Assembly: GCF_900142965.1 (NCBI RefSeq)
Contig: NZ_FRCQ01000044.1
Location: 1-38,558, forward strand
Origin: Rhizobacter sp. OV335
GTDB lineage: Bacteria > Pseudomonadota > Gammaproteobacteria > Burkholderiales > Burkholderiaceae_C
Reading direction: 5' to 3'
Length of the DNA stretch: 38,558 bases
The translations under genes and the position numbers were made by a program. Positions 17,692-24,040 of the stretch are shown piece by piece (position 1 is the first letter of the stretch; every line of letters begins with the position of its first letter). Under the pieces are notes generated by a model that was not told the origin of the DNA, searched no databases, and worked only from the letters and a program-made list of their open reading frames with translations.

Positions 17692-17727
17692 GGTGGTGTG
17701 TCTCGCGGCGGTCGTGCCCTGACCAGC

Positions 17728-17742
17728 GCAACACCGATGCCA
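17728..17742 (-). promoter_or_regulatory. Sigma-54 promoter of the virB8 operon
   Basis: On the - strand the sequence reads TGGCAT-N5-TTGC, matching 9 of 10 positions of the TGGCAC-N5-TTGC -24/-12 consensus with correct spacing. The -12 GC is about 37 nt before the virB8 ATG. A dyad pair lies upstream at 17844-17890. Confidence 0.82.
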
Positions 17743-17843
17743 GCTTGGGCAGCACGTCTTCACGTTGCGCGAAATCTCAATCGCGCCAAGCAGTTAGACG
17801 GTCTTGCTGCAGCGCTGAAGGCCGCGGCCACGGCGCCGCGACT

Positions 17844-17890
17844 GTGCGCGATGCCGCAAGGTGCGCGGTGGTGCAGGCGGCATTCCGCAC
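17844..17890. promoter_or_regulatory. Tandem 16-bp dyads, proposed activator sites (virB8)
   Basis: GTGCG-N6-CGCAA (17844-17859) and AGGCG-N6-CGCAC (17875-17890) start exactly 31 bp apart. The same paired arrangement lies upstream of the three other sigma-54 promoters here. The pair sits in the divergent gap and could also serve the activator gene at 17974. The second site is the weakest of the eight. Confidence 0.65.
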
Positions 17891-17918
17891 GGACCCGCAA
17901 CGCGGCGTTCGAGGCACC

Positions 17919-17934
17919 CTACGAGTTCTCGTAG
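17919..17934. promoter_or_regulatory. Palindrome before the activator gene
   Basis: CTACGAG-TT-CTCGTAG has perfect 7-bp arms and lies 40 bp before the start of the sigma-54 activator gene. It is a possible operator for that gene. It does not resemble the GTGCG-N6-CGCAC dyads, so a different regulator would be expected. Confidence 0.5.
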
Positions 17935-17973
17935 CTTGCGCGCCGCCCGCAAATCACTACGCTGGACCCCATC

Positions 17974-19377
17974 ATGAAAGTCGCATTGCTTCACTTGTTC
18001 GGCAGCACCCGCGCACAACTCGCGGCCCATTTGCGTGACGGTGGCCTCGACGTGCACGCGGTGTCCAACGCGGAGGACCTGCTGACGCTGATCGCGTCGG
18101 GCGCGGCCGGCGTGGTGGTCACCGACCTACGCCTGCCCGGCGTGCACGAAGGCATGGAGCTGCTGTCGCAGTGCCATGCGATGGACCCGCAGCTCACCGT
18201 GATCGCATTGAGCGACCAGGAAGACACCGCCACCGCGGTCGAGGCGGTGCACCGCGGTGCGCGCGACGTGCTCGCCCCTGACAGGCTGCCGCGCCTGGCC
18301 ACCGCGTGCCGGCAGGCGATCCGCTCGCGCGAACTCACGCTGCAGACGCGCGCGGCCGAGTCGCTGCACGACGGCGAGCTGGCGCCGGTACGAAGAGGCA
18401 TCGTGCCGATCCACGAGGTGCTGCGCGGCAACCACCCGGCGGTGGGCAAGCTGCGCCAGGCGCTGCTGCGGCTCTCGCGCGTCGACACCGACGTGCTGGT
18501 GAAGGCCGAGACCGGGTGCGGCAAGGAGGTGGTCGCGCGCTGCCTGCACGACTACGGGCCGCGCGCCGACAAGCGCTTCGTCGCGATCAACTGCGGCGCG
18601 ATCCCCGAGAACATCTTCGAGAGCGAGCTGTTCGGCCACGAGGCGGGTGCCTTCACCGGTGCGACCAAGCGTCGCATCGGCAAGCTCGAGTACGCGGCCG
18701 GCGGCACGGTGTTCCTCGACGAGATCGAGAGCATGCCGATGGCGATGCAGGTGAAGCTGCTGCGGGCGCTGCAGCAGCGCACGATCGAGCGCGTCGGCGG
18801 CAACGAGCCGATCCGGCTGAGCTGCCGCGTGGTCGCCGCGACCAAGGACGACCTGCTGGAGCTGTCGCGTGCCGGGCGCTTCCGCATCGACCTGTACTAC
18901 CGGATCAACGTGATCGAGCTGTCGCTTCCGCCGCTGCGCGAGCGGCGCGACGACATCCCGCTGCTCGCGCATGCGTTCGCGCTGGAGGCGGCAGAACACC
19001 ACGGGCTGAGCGATGCCGACCTCGACATCGAGTTCGTCTGCCGGTTGATGGTGCGCGACTGGCCGGGCAATGTGCGCGAACTGCGCAATGCGGTGGAGCG
19101 GCATGTGCTGGGCATGCCCGAGCTGGCGGGGGGCGACGACGCGCCGCAGCAGTCGCTGCCGCAGCTGGTGGCGTCGTTCGAGCGCACGGTGATCGAGCAG
19201 TGCTTGCGCATGTGCGGCGGCTCGGTGACGCGGGCCTGCGAGATTCTCCATGTGCCGCGCAAGACGCTGTACGACAAGCTGACGCGCTTCAGCGTGGACC
19301 CGCAGGATTACCGCGGTGACGGGCCGGCGGCGTCGGGGTTCATGCCGATGACGCAGAGCGATTTCGCTGCCGTATAG
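17974..19377 (+). CDS. Sigma-54-dependent activator (NtrC class) with degenerate receiver
   Basis: A 467-aa bacterial enhancer-binding protein. Residues 1 to about 120 form a receiver-like domain. The phospho-acceptor Asp is kept (VVVTDLRLPGV, Asp51), but the acidic pocket after strand 1 is lost (MKVALLHLFGS) and the conserved Lys near residue 105 is replaced (RDVLAPDRL). The AAA+ domain is complete: AETGCGKE Walker A (178-185), ELFGHEAGAFTGA with the GAFTGA sigma-54 loop (225-230), GGTVFLDEIE Walker B, and FRIDLYYRINVIELSLPPLRER. A Fis-type helix-turn-helix is at the end (GSVTRACEILHVPRKTLYDKL). It is divergent from virB8 and the obvious candidate to drive the four sigma-54 promoters in the window. 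Confidence 0.92.
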   Translation: MKVALLHLFGSTRAQLAAHLRDGGLDVHAVSNAEDLLTLIASGAAGVVVTDLRLPGVHEGMELLSQCHAMDPQLTVIALSDQEDTATAVEAVHRGARDVLAPDRLPRLATACRQAIRSRELTLQTRAAESLHDGELAPVRRGIVPIHEVLRGNHPAVGKLRQALLRLSRVDTDVLVKAETGCGKEVVARCLHDYGPRADKRFVAINCGAIPENIFESELFGHEAGAFTGATKRRIGKLEYAAGGTVFLDEIESMPMAMQVKLLRALQQRTIERVGGNEPIRLSCRVVAATKDDLLELSRAGRFRIDLYYRINVIELSLPPLRERRDDIPLLAHAFALEAAEHHGLSDADLDIEFVCRLMVRDWPGNVRELRNAVERHVLGMPELAGGDDAPQQSLPQLVASFERTVIEQCLRMCGGSVTRACEILHVPRKTLYDKLTRFSVDPQDYRGDGPAASGFMPMTQSDFAAV

Positions 19378-19431
19378 GCCCGAGTCTGGCGTCGAGCGGG
19401 CCGAGCGCCGGGCCGCCCCAAGCCGGCCCGC

Positions 19432-19446
19432 GTCCCCTCGGGGGAC
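19432..19446. terminator. Short GC hairpin between convergent genes
   Basis: GTCCCC-TCG-GGGGAC forms a 6-bp stem with a 3-nt loop in the 99-bp gap between the convergent activator and sigma-factor genes. There is no T-run on either strand. It could be a weak bidirectional terminator or part of a GC-rich intergenic repeat. Confidence 0.35.
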
Positions 19447-19476
19447 CGACCGGCGTACTCGCCGGGCGAGGGGTCG

Positions 19477-20259
19477 TCATGTCGCCAACGCAACGTCCCT
19501 CGTCACCCCCGCGCTCTCCAGCGCCTCGCGCAGCGTCTGCAGCGCCGACACCTGCAGCTGCCGGATCCGCTCGCGCGTCACCCCGCGTTCGCTGCTGAGC
19601 TGCTGCAGCGTGCATTCATCGCCGCCGTCGAGCCCGAAGCGCGCGACGATGATGTCGCGCTGGCGTTCCGGCAACTGCGCCACCTGCGCGCGCAGCAGCT
19701 CGGCCAGGCGCGGTGCGTCGCGCTGCTCGGCCACCTCGTCGGCCACGTCGCGTTCGCTGAAGCCGGCGTCCGACAGCTGCTGCTCGACGTCCTCGTCGTC
19801 CATCGGCACCGGCGTGACCGGCACCGCGTCGTGCGACATCTGCAGCCGCAGCGGCGGCCGCACGATCGGCACCTGCATCGCGAGCGCCGTCTGCAGATGG
19901 TGGCGGATCCAGAAGCCCGCATAGGTCGAGAAGCGCAGCCCGCGCGCGCTCTCGAACTTCTGCAGCGCGACCAGCATGCCGACATTGCCTTCCTCGATCA
20001 GGTCCAGCAGCTCCAGCCCGCGGTTCGAGAAGCCACGTGCCATCGAGATCACGAAGCCGAGGTGGTGGCAGATCAGCGCGTCGCGCGCGTCGTCGTCGCC
20101 GCGGTCGATGCCGGCCAGCAGCTCCGACTCGTGCTGCGGCAGCAGCCGCGCGAAGCGGCGCACTTCGCGCATGTAGAGCGTCATCAGCGTCGGCAGCGCC
20201 GCATCGCGGCGCGCCGACGGCTCGGATGGCTCAGCGCGCGGTGGCGGGCTTGCGCTCAT
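19477..20259 (-). CDS. Sigma-70 family alternative sigma factor
   Basis: A 260-aa sigma factor of RpoS/RpoH-like architecture. Region 2 is clear (LICHHLGFVISMARGF, LELLDLIEEGNVGMLVALQKF, RGLRFSTYAGFWIRHHLQ), with a short, acidic and divergent region 3. Region 4 is also present (LPERQRDIIVARFGL, CTLQQLSSERGVTRERIRQLQ with its helix-turn-helix). There is no region 1.1 and no RpoH box. The start at 20259 lies inside the lipoprotein frame (29-bp overlap); an in-frame alternative is at 20283. As the last gene of a short sigma-54-driven operon with a PilL-like protein, it may be a second regulatory tier for the secretion system. Its target promoters are unknown. Confidence 0.87.
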   Translation of the reverse strand: MSASPPPRAEPSEPSARRDAALPTLMTLYMREVRRFARLLPQHESELLAGIDRGDDDARDALICHHLGFVISMARGFSNRGLELLDLIEEGNVGMLVALQKFESARGLRFSTYAGFWIRHHLQTALAMQVPIVRPPLRLQMSHDAVPVTPVPMDDEDVEQQLSDAGFSERDVADEVAEQRDAPRLAELLRAQVAQLPERQRDIIVARFGLDGGDECTLQQLSSERGVTRERIRQLQVSALQTLREALESAGVTRDVALAT

Positions 20260-20407
20260 CGGTGCTGGTGAGCGCGTCGGCACCCAGGTCGCGCTCGACG
20301 ATGCGCGGGTTCGAGGTGGAGCGGCCGCCGTGCGGCGGCGTCGCGGCGCAGGCCGCCAGCAGCCAGGGCAGCAGCAGCACCAGGCATCGGGTGGTGGTGA
20401 GTCTCAT
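20231..20407 (-). CDS. 58-aa lipoprotein, VirB7 candidate
   Basis: A very small gene. The product starts MRLTTTRCLVLLLPWLLAAC, a short basic N region, a hydrophobic core and a lipobox LLAAC with the lipidated Cys at residue 20. About 38 polar residues follow (AATPPHGGRSTSNPRIVERD and on), ending at TGA 20231. The start overlaps the stop of the PilL-like gene (ATGA at 20404-20407). VirB7 proteins are outer-membrane lipoproteins of about this size that vary greatly in sequence, and no other VirB7 is seen near virB8-virB10. The lipoprotein call is firm; the VirB7 role is inferred from size and T4SS context. Confidence 0.75.
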   Translation of the reverse strand: MRLTTTRCLVLLLPWLLAACAATPPHGGRSTSNPRIVERDLGADALTSTDERKPATAR

Positions 20408-20856
20408 CGCATCTCCTTCGCGTCATCGGGCAGGCGTTCCACCGCGACCAGCCGGTTCACGTGATCGACGACCAGCCGGTTGTCCTCGCCGATCAGCAGC
20501 AGCAGCGCCTGCTCGATGCTCATCACGCCGGCATGCGCGGCGATCGCCGGGATGCGACGCTGCAGCACCGCGGCGCTGTCGACCGGGTCGACGGTGCGGT
20601 AGGTGATGCGGTACTGCACCGGCTCCAGCAGCGACTTGATCGCATCGCCGACGGTGCCGCTGCGCGGGTCGAACTCGACCAGCGTGCCGACCTTCAGGCG
20701 ATAGGCGCTGCCGGGGGGGGCTCCGGCAGCGAGCACCGGCTGCGGCAGCATCGCGAGCAGCAGCAGCGCGCACACCAGGCCGACCACGCACCAGCGCAGC
20801 AGCGCGGTGAGTTGCGGCGAGCGCGCGAGCGGGTGAAAGCGCAGGGGAAGTTTCAT
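20404..20856 (-). CDS. PilL-like (PFGI-1-class) periplasmic protein
   Basis: A 150-aa exported protein. A basic N terminus and hydrophobic segment (LLRWCVVGLVCALLLLAMLPQPVLA) act as signal peptide or anchor. The mature part (TVGDAIKSLLEPVQYRITY ... AAVLQRRIPAIAAHAGVMSIEQALLLLIGEDNRLVVDHVNRLVAVERL) follows the pattern of PilL proteins of PFGI-1-type integrative elements: an xxDAxxxLLxxxxYRI helix, a P-A-I/V segment, a second xxxxALxxLxG helix and a final VNRLVxxxR strand. ATG 20856 has AAGGAG 5 nt upstream, which excludes a GTG at 20862. It heads an operon with the lipoprotein and sigma factor, behind a perfect sigma-54 element. Confidence 0.68.
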   Translation of the reverse strand: MKLPLRFHPLARSPQLTALLRWCVVGLVCALLLLAMLPQPVLAAGAPPGSAYRLKVGTLVEFDPRSGTVGDAIKSLLEPVQYRITYRTVDPVDSAAVLQRRIPAIAAHAGVMSIEQALLLLIGEDNRLVVDHVNRLVAVERLPDDAKEMR

Positions 20857-20886
20857 CGTCACTCCTTGCAGTGGCGCCTGTCATGC

Positions 20887-20901
20887 GCAATGGCCGTGCC
20901 A
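20887..20901 (-). promoter_or_regulatory. Sigma-54 promoter of the PilL-like operon
   Basis: On the - strand TGGCAC-GGCCA-TTGC matches the -24/-12 consensus at all ten defined positions, including the G after TGGCAC. The -12 GC lies about 31 nt before the ATG at 20856, with AAGGAG between. It is the strongest sigma-54 element in the window. Confidence 0.88.
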
Positions 20902-20943
20902 TCGCTCTGCATGCCGAGCGCCCGGGCAAAGCGGTGCAGCGTT

Positions 20944-20990
20944 GTGCGGCACGCCGCGCTCGGTGCCGTCACGCGTGCGCCGTGCCGCAC
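20944..20990. promoter_or_regulatory. Tandem 16-bp dyads, proposed activator sites (PilL-like operon)
   Basis: GTGCG-N6-CGCGC (20944-20959) and GTGCG-N6-CGCAC (20975-20990) are spaced exactly 31 bp. They lie 43 bp upstream of the -24 element. The second dyad is a perfect copy of the shared motif. Confidence 0.72.
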
Positions 20991-21007
20991 ATCGATCGGC
21001 GCTTGCG

Positions 21008-21268
21008 TCACGGCTCGACGGGGGCTTCGACGTTGCGCTGCAACTGCGCGACCGCATGCCGCGTCACCGCATCGGCGAGGCCCTCGGTCTCGAGCGCGCG
21101 GGCCAGCATCGCGCCGATCACCACCGAGAGATCGGGGCGCATCTGCAGCTGCTTCTGCACCTGCACGCGGACCTTCAAGGTGGCCTGGAAGAGTTCTTCG
21201 GGAACGGGGACCCAGCGCATCGCGTCGCGCCGCGCGGCAGGGGTGGAGGAGGGTGGCGTGGATGTCAT
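21008..21268 (-). CDS. 86-aa protein, unknown
   Basis: A small charged protein without signal peptide. A Ser/Thr/Pro-rich start is followed by MRWVPVPEELFQATLKVRVQVQKQL, RPDLSVVIGAMLARALETEG and a C-terminal helix. The strand-helix-helix order and the DLSVVIGAMLARALE stretch would fit a ribbon-helix-helix DNA-binding protein, but this is weak. ATG 21268 has GAGGA 8 nt upstream and is preferred over 21376. It is not clearly in the PilL-like operon: 151 bp, holding that operon's own promoter, separate them. Homologues next to T4SS genes would decide whether it is an accessory factor. Confidence 0.55.
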   Translation of the reverse strand: MTSTPPSSTPAARRDAMRWVPVPEELFQATLKVRVQVQKQLQMRPDLSVVIGAMLARALETEGLADAVTRHAVAQLQRNVEAPVEP

Positions 21269-21305
21269 GTGGGTGTTCCTCGCGGTGGTGGACCGGTTTT
21301 CCGGT

Positions 21306-21320
21306 GCAAGCCCCGGGCCG
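21306..21320 (-). promoter_or_regulatory. Weak sigma-54-like element before the 86-aa gene
   Basis: CGGCCC-N5-TTGC (then A) on the - strand keeps GG and GC at the right spacing, 38 nt before the 86-aa start, as at the other sites. It misses two of ten positions and has no convincing GTGCG-N6-CGCAC pair upstream. Confidence 0.35.
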
Positions 21321-21321
21321 G

Positions 21322-21361
21322 CCTTGACAAGCGCGCGGGCCGCCCTAGAACCAGCAGGCGA
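21322..21361 (+). promoter_or_regulatory. Promoter P1 of the DMT-transporter gene
   Basis: TTGACA (21324-21329), a 16-bp spacer and TAGAAC (21346-21351), followed by CAGC. Aligned without gaps, this 40-bp segment is nearly the same as 22658-22697 before the ATP-grasp gene, including bases outside the -35 and -10. The leader to the start is about 95 nt. Confidence 0.72.
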
Positions 21362-21410
21362 TTCCGCACGCGTCAATATGCGGAGGTGACCGCACCTCAG
21401 CGGGATCTGC

Positions 21411-21431
21411 GCATCCGGAAGCTCCGGATGC
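21411..21431 (+). promoter_or_regulatory. Leader hairpin before the DMT-transporter start
   Basis: GCATCCGG-AAGCT-CCGGATGC forms a perfect 8-bp stem with a 5-nt loop. It ends 9 nt before the AGGAGG ribosome-binding site. An ATG at 21428 is buried in the stem, which speaks against its use as the start. A role in translation control is possible. Confidence 0.5.
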
Positions 21432-21454
21432 CTGACATGGAGGAGGTGGCAGTC

Positions 21455-22510
21455 TTGAGCGGACTGCGGGAGTACGCCAGACCGATGTTCTGGTTCGTCC
21501 TGTATTGCCTGGGCGTCCAGTGCGTGCAGTCGTCCAGCCGGGCGATCGCGGTGCTGGGGTTGGCGACGGCCGCGACGGTGCTGTCCGTTCGCTTCCAGGG
21601 CGTTTTCCTGGGAGCGTGGGTGACGGCAGTCGTCCAGGCCGTCCGCGACCGGTCACTCGACGTGTTCCGTCCGCGCTACCTGTTCAACCGGGTGGGGCAG
21701 GCGATCACGCAGACCGGCCAGACCGTCTGCATCCTGTTCGCATCGATGCAGATGTCGGGGCAGTTGCAGTCGGCCATCTCGATGGCCGTGGTTCCGGTAT
21801 GGACGCTGCTGGTCGGCGGGGTGCTGTCCCTGCTCGGCAAGCGGCCGCGGATCGACGGCGCGGCGTGGATCGCACCCGCGATGTACGCCGTGTCCGCCAA
21901 CATGTTCGCGATTCAGGCGCCGAAGACCGAAGGGTCGGTGGCGCTCGGCTTCGCGTTCATGCTGGGTAGCGGGCTGTGCACGACGCTGCTTCACTACCTG
22001 ACCGAGGACGTGGCCAGGAAGGATGAGCTGCGCAACAAGCTGCGCGACCTGAAACTGCGCATCGTGACCACTGCGAACGATGCGCCGGTTCGGGAAAGCA
22101 AGATCACCACGACGCTGTGGCAGAACGGACCGGCAGCTTTGCTGACCGTGCCGTTGTGGTTCATCGCGGTGCCGGGCTTGTCTCTGGATCGGGCAACCGT
22201 TCCGGCGACCTGGCTCGGTGTCACGCTCGTCGTGAGCGTGGCGGTGTTCTCGCTCGGGCAGCAGTTGGCGACGCAACTCGCCTACATCTCGAGCGAGGGG
22301 ACCGATCTGAGCGTCGCGCGGCTGAATACGCTGCGCGGCGTGCAGGTGATCTTCGCTGCCATCCTGGACGTCGTGCTGTTCCAGGTGCTGCCGGGACGGA
22401 TCCAGTGGAGCGCGCTCGCGCTCGTTCCGCTGACGATCGCGGTCGGCTGGCTTCTCACCACCAGCAAGAAGGCCGAAGACGGTTCGACGGGTTCTGCCAC
22501 GTCGGCCTGA
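21455..22510 (+). CDS. DMT/EamA-like multi-pass membrane transporter
   Basis: A 351-aa integral membrane protein with about ten hydrophobic helices, including FWFVLYCLGVQCVQ, AIAVLGLATAATVLSV, SMAVVPVWTLLVGGVLSLL and ALVPLTIAVGWLLTT. The layout, with a late helix pair near RGVQVIFAAILDVVLFQVLPG, is like the drug/metabolite transporter superfamily. An unusual cytoplasmic loop (LTEDVARKDELRNKLRDLKLRI) lies in the middle. The TTG at 21455 is chosen as start: a full AGGAGG (21441-21446) sits 8 nt upstream, while in-frame ATGs at 21428 and 21437 lie in a hairpin or before that site. It pairs with the ATP-grasp gene, which has a near-identical promoter, so export of that enzyme's product is a reasonable inference. 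Confidence 0.75.
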   Translation: MSGLREYARPMFWFVLYCLGVQCVQSSSRAIAVLGLATAATVLSVRFQGVFLGAWVTAVVQAVRDRSLDVFRPRYLFNRVGQAITQTGQTVCILFASMQMSGQLQSAISMAVVPVWTLLVGGVLSLLGKRPRIDGAAWIAPAMYAVSANMFAIQAPKTEGSVALGFAFMLGSGLCTTLLHYLTEDVARKDELRNKLRDLKLRIVTTANDAPVRESKITTTLWQNGPAALLTVPLWFIAVPGLSLDRATVPATWLGVTLVVSVAVFSLGQQLATQLAYISSEGTDLSVARLNTLRGVQVIFAAILDVVLFQVLPGRIQWSALALVPLTIAVGWLLTTSKKAEDGSTGSATSA

Positions 22511-22657
22511 CACGGATGCGATGCGGTCGCGCAGGGTGGATGATTTCTGCCCTGCGCGCCGCATCGTGATGAACGGAAGCGTCGGTTCGATCCAGCAGCT
22601 TTGCTGCTTGATCAACCGGCGCTTCTTCCTTTTCCGGACGCTCATTTGAACGTGCGC

Positions 22658-22697
22658 CCTTGACAGCGTCGGTGCCTGCCCTACACCCAGCGGGCGA
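22658..22697 (+). promoter_or_regulatory. Promoter P2 of the ATP-grasp gene
   Basis: TTGACA (22660-22665), a 16-bp spacer and TACACC (22682-22687), then CAGC. It matches P1 (21322-21361) over 40 bp with no gaps. The leader to the ATG at 22776 is about 85 nt and contains a small ACCCC-GTCT-GGGGT hairpin. The rest of the 265-bp gap holds two short GC hairpins (22529-22557; 22594-22608) without T-runs. Confidence 0.72.
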
Positions 22698-22775
22698 ACC
22701 CCGTCTGGGGTGAGCATGGTTGGAGCGACGGCCGCCCTCTGGGTGGTTGCCGCTTCACGGACGAGAAGAGGCAAG

Positions 22776-23885
22776 ATGAAGGGTGCACGAGCACTGCTCA
22801 ACGGGTATCTGGGACAGGGGTTCCAGAGCGACAACCCGGAGCGCTTGACCGGTGGCGGTACGCAGTACCTCGCCATCTCCACGCCTGGCGACAGGCTCCA
22901 GCTCGACCCGAGCGTGCAGATCCTGCACGCGGAGGCGGACGCTCACCTTCGGCGCTGCGGCCTGAATCCGACGACCGAGGTCGTCTGGGATCAGCGTGCG
23001 GTTCCGCTGCTTCCGGGCGAGTCGTACGTGCCTTGCATGTTCGACCACGCCCACGCGCCGCAAGGCGCGATGGACCAGGAATGGGCCAGGAAGTGGCAGC
23101 AGGTGATCAAGCTCGCGTCGATGAAGTCGGAGTTCCCCGGCGTCATGGAGGAATGGGGATTTTCGGGACTCACCCCGAAGTCCCTGGTCTCCCGGCCCGG
23201 CAACGAAGTCATCATCCCGCTGGACATGGAACCGGTGTGGATCAAGCGCGTCTTCGAGACCAGCGGCGGAGTCAACGTCGAGGGTCCCCTGGAAGACGCC
23301 GACCTGGATGCCGCCGTCCGTCGCTTCCGGCGACGTGGCGAGGCGTTCCAGGTGCAGGAACACATTCCCGGGGACGACTACTCGAACCAGTACTTCGTCG
23401 AATGGGACGGAACGCTGCGCTTCCTGGGGTCGACCAAGCAGGTGGTGATCGGCGGTCACCACGCGGGCAACGAGTCGTCGAAGGACGACTGGGGTCCGCT
23501 GACGCACGCGATCGCTCGGAAGCTGGCGGCTCTCGGGCTGCGCGGCTTCTTCGGGATCGACTTCCGCGTCGACGGTCTGATGGGACTTGTCACGGAGTTC
23601 AACCTCCGCGTCAACGGCTCGTCGGTGCCGGAATACCTGCGGTGGCTCTTCGGTTTGAAGAGCGTCTTCCTCATCAGGGAGACGCCCGTCAATCCGAAGC
23701 TGCAGTTCTCGCAGGTGTTCGACCGGTTGCAGGATGCCGGGCTCGAATTCGACCCGATCACAGGTGGGGCCATGGTCTACCTGTTCGGTTGGTTCCTGAC
23801 CGGCCACACCTTGGGGATCGCCATCTACGGTGATGATCCCCGACCGCGGTACGACGAAGTGAGCAGGCTCCTGCTCGCCTCGTAA
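22776..23885 (+). CDS. ATP-grasp family ligase-like enzyme
   Basis: A 369-aa soluble protein. ATP-grasp features are a nucleotide-binding Lys in PVWIKRVFETSGGVNVEG, the adenine-contact strand AFQVQEHIPGDDYSNQYFVEW, and the Mg-binding C-terminal part GLRGFFGIDFRVDG then VTEFNLRVNGSS, where Glu and Asn of EFNxRxNG are the usual metal ligands. These enzymes join a carboxylate to an amine or thiol through an acyl-phosphate. The substrate-binding N-terminal region is not recognisable. ATG 22776 has AGAGG 5 nt upstream. By analogy with dipeptide-ligase/exporter pairs, this gene and the adjacent transporter may make and export a small molecule; that is inference. A strong terminator follows. Confidence 0.78.
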   Translation: MKGARALLNGYLGQGFQSDNPERLTGGGTQYLAISTPGDRLQLDPSVQILHAEADAHLRRCGLNPTTEVVWDQRAVPLLPGESYVPCMFDHAHAPQGAMDQEWARKWQQVIKLASMKSEFPGVMEEWGFSGLTPKSLVSRPGNEVIIPLDMEPVWIKRVFETSGGVNVEGPLEDADLDAAVRRFRRRGEAFQVQEHIPGDDYSNQYFVEWDGTLRFLGSTKQVVIGGHHAGNESSKDDWGPLTHAIARKLAALGLRGFFGIDFRVDGLMGLVTEFNLRVNGSSVPEYLRWLFGLKSVFLIRETPVNPKLQFSQVFDRLQDAGLEFDPITGGAMVYLFGWFLTGHTLGIAIYGDDPRPRYDEVSRLLLAS

Positions 23886-23923
23886 CTCCGCGGTTCACCA
23901 CGCTCCATCACGTCCGCACCAAG

Positions 23924-23965
23924 ACCGGGGGACAGTGCTTCTGCACTGTCTCCCGGTTTCCTTTT
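23924..23965 (+). terminator. Rho-independent terminator
   Basis: A 15-bp stem (ACCGGGGGACAGTGC paired with GCACTGTCTCCCGGT, one G-T pair) with a 4-nt loop is followed by TTCCTTTT. It lies 39 nt after the ATP-grasp stop. It is the clearest intrinsic terminator in the window and closes the DMT/ATP-grasp cassette. Confidence 0.88.
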
Positions 23966-24021
23966 GGGGCCGCGATTCCGGGAAAATCCTGAGTGAATGA
24001 AACGATTTACAAACGACTTAT

Positions 24022-24037
24022 TGAATGTCATCATTCA
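24022..24037. promoter_or_regulatory. Candidate operator at the RpiR-type regulator start
   Basis: TGAATG-TCAT-CATTCA is an inverted repeat with perfect 6-bp arms just before the regulator's ATG at 24041. A further TGAATGA lies at 23994-24000 in the same AT-rich patch. The placement suggests autoregulation of this operon. Confidence 0.55.
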
Positions 24038-24040
24038 TTC

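Noticed and set aside
21306-21320. Fifth member of the sigma-54 regulon at the 86-aa gene
   Set aside because: Two of ten positions fail and there is no 31-bp dyad pair; listed only as a weak element.
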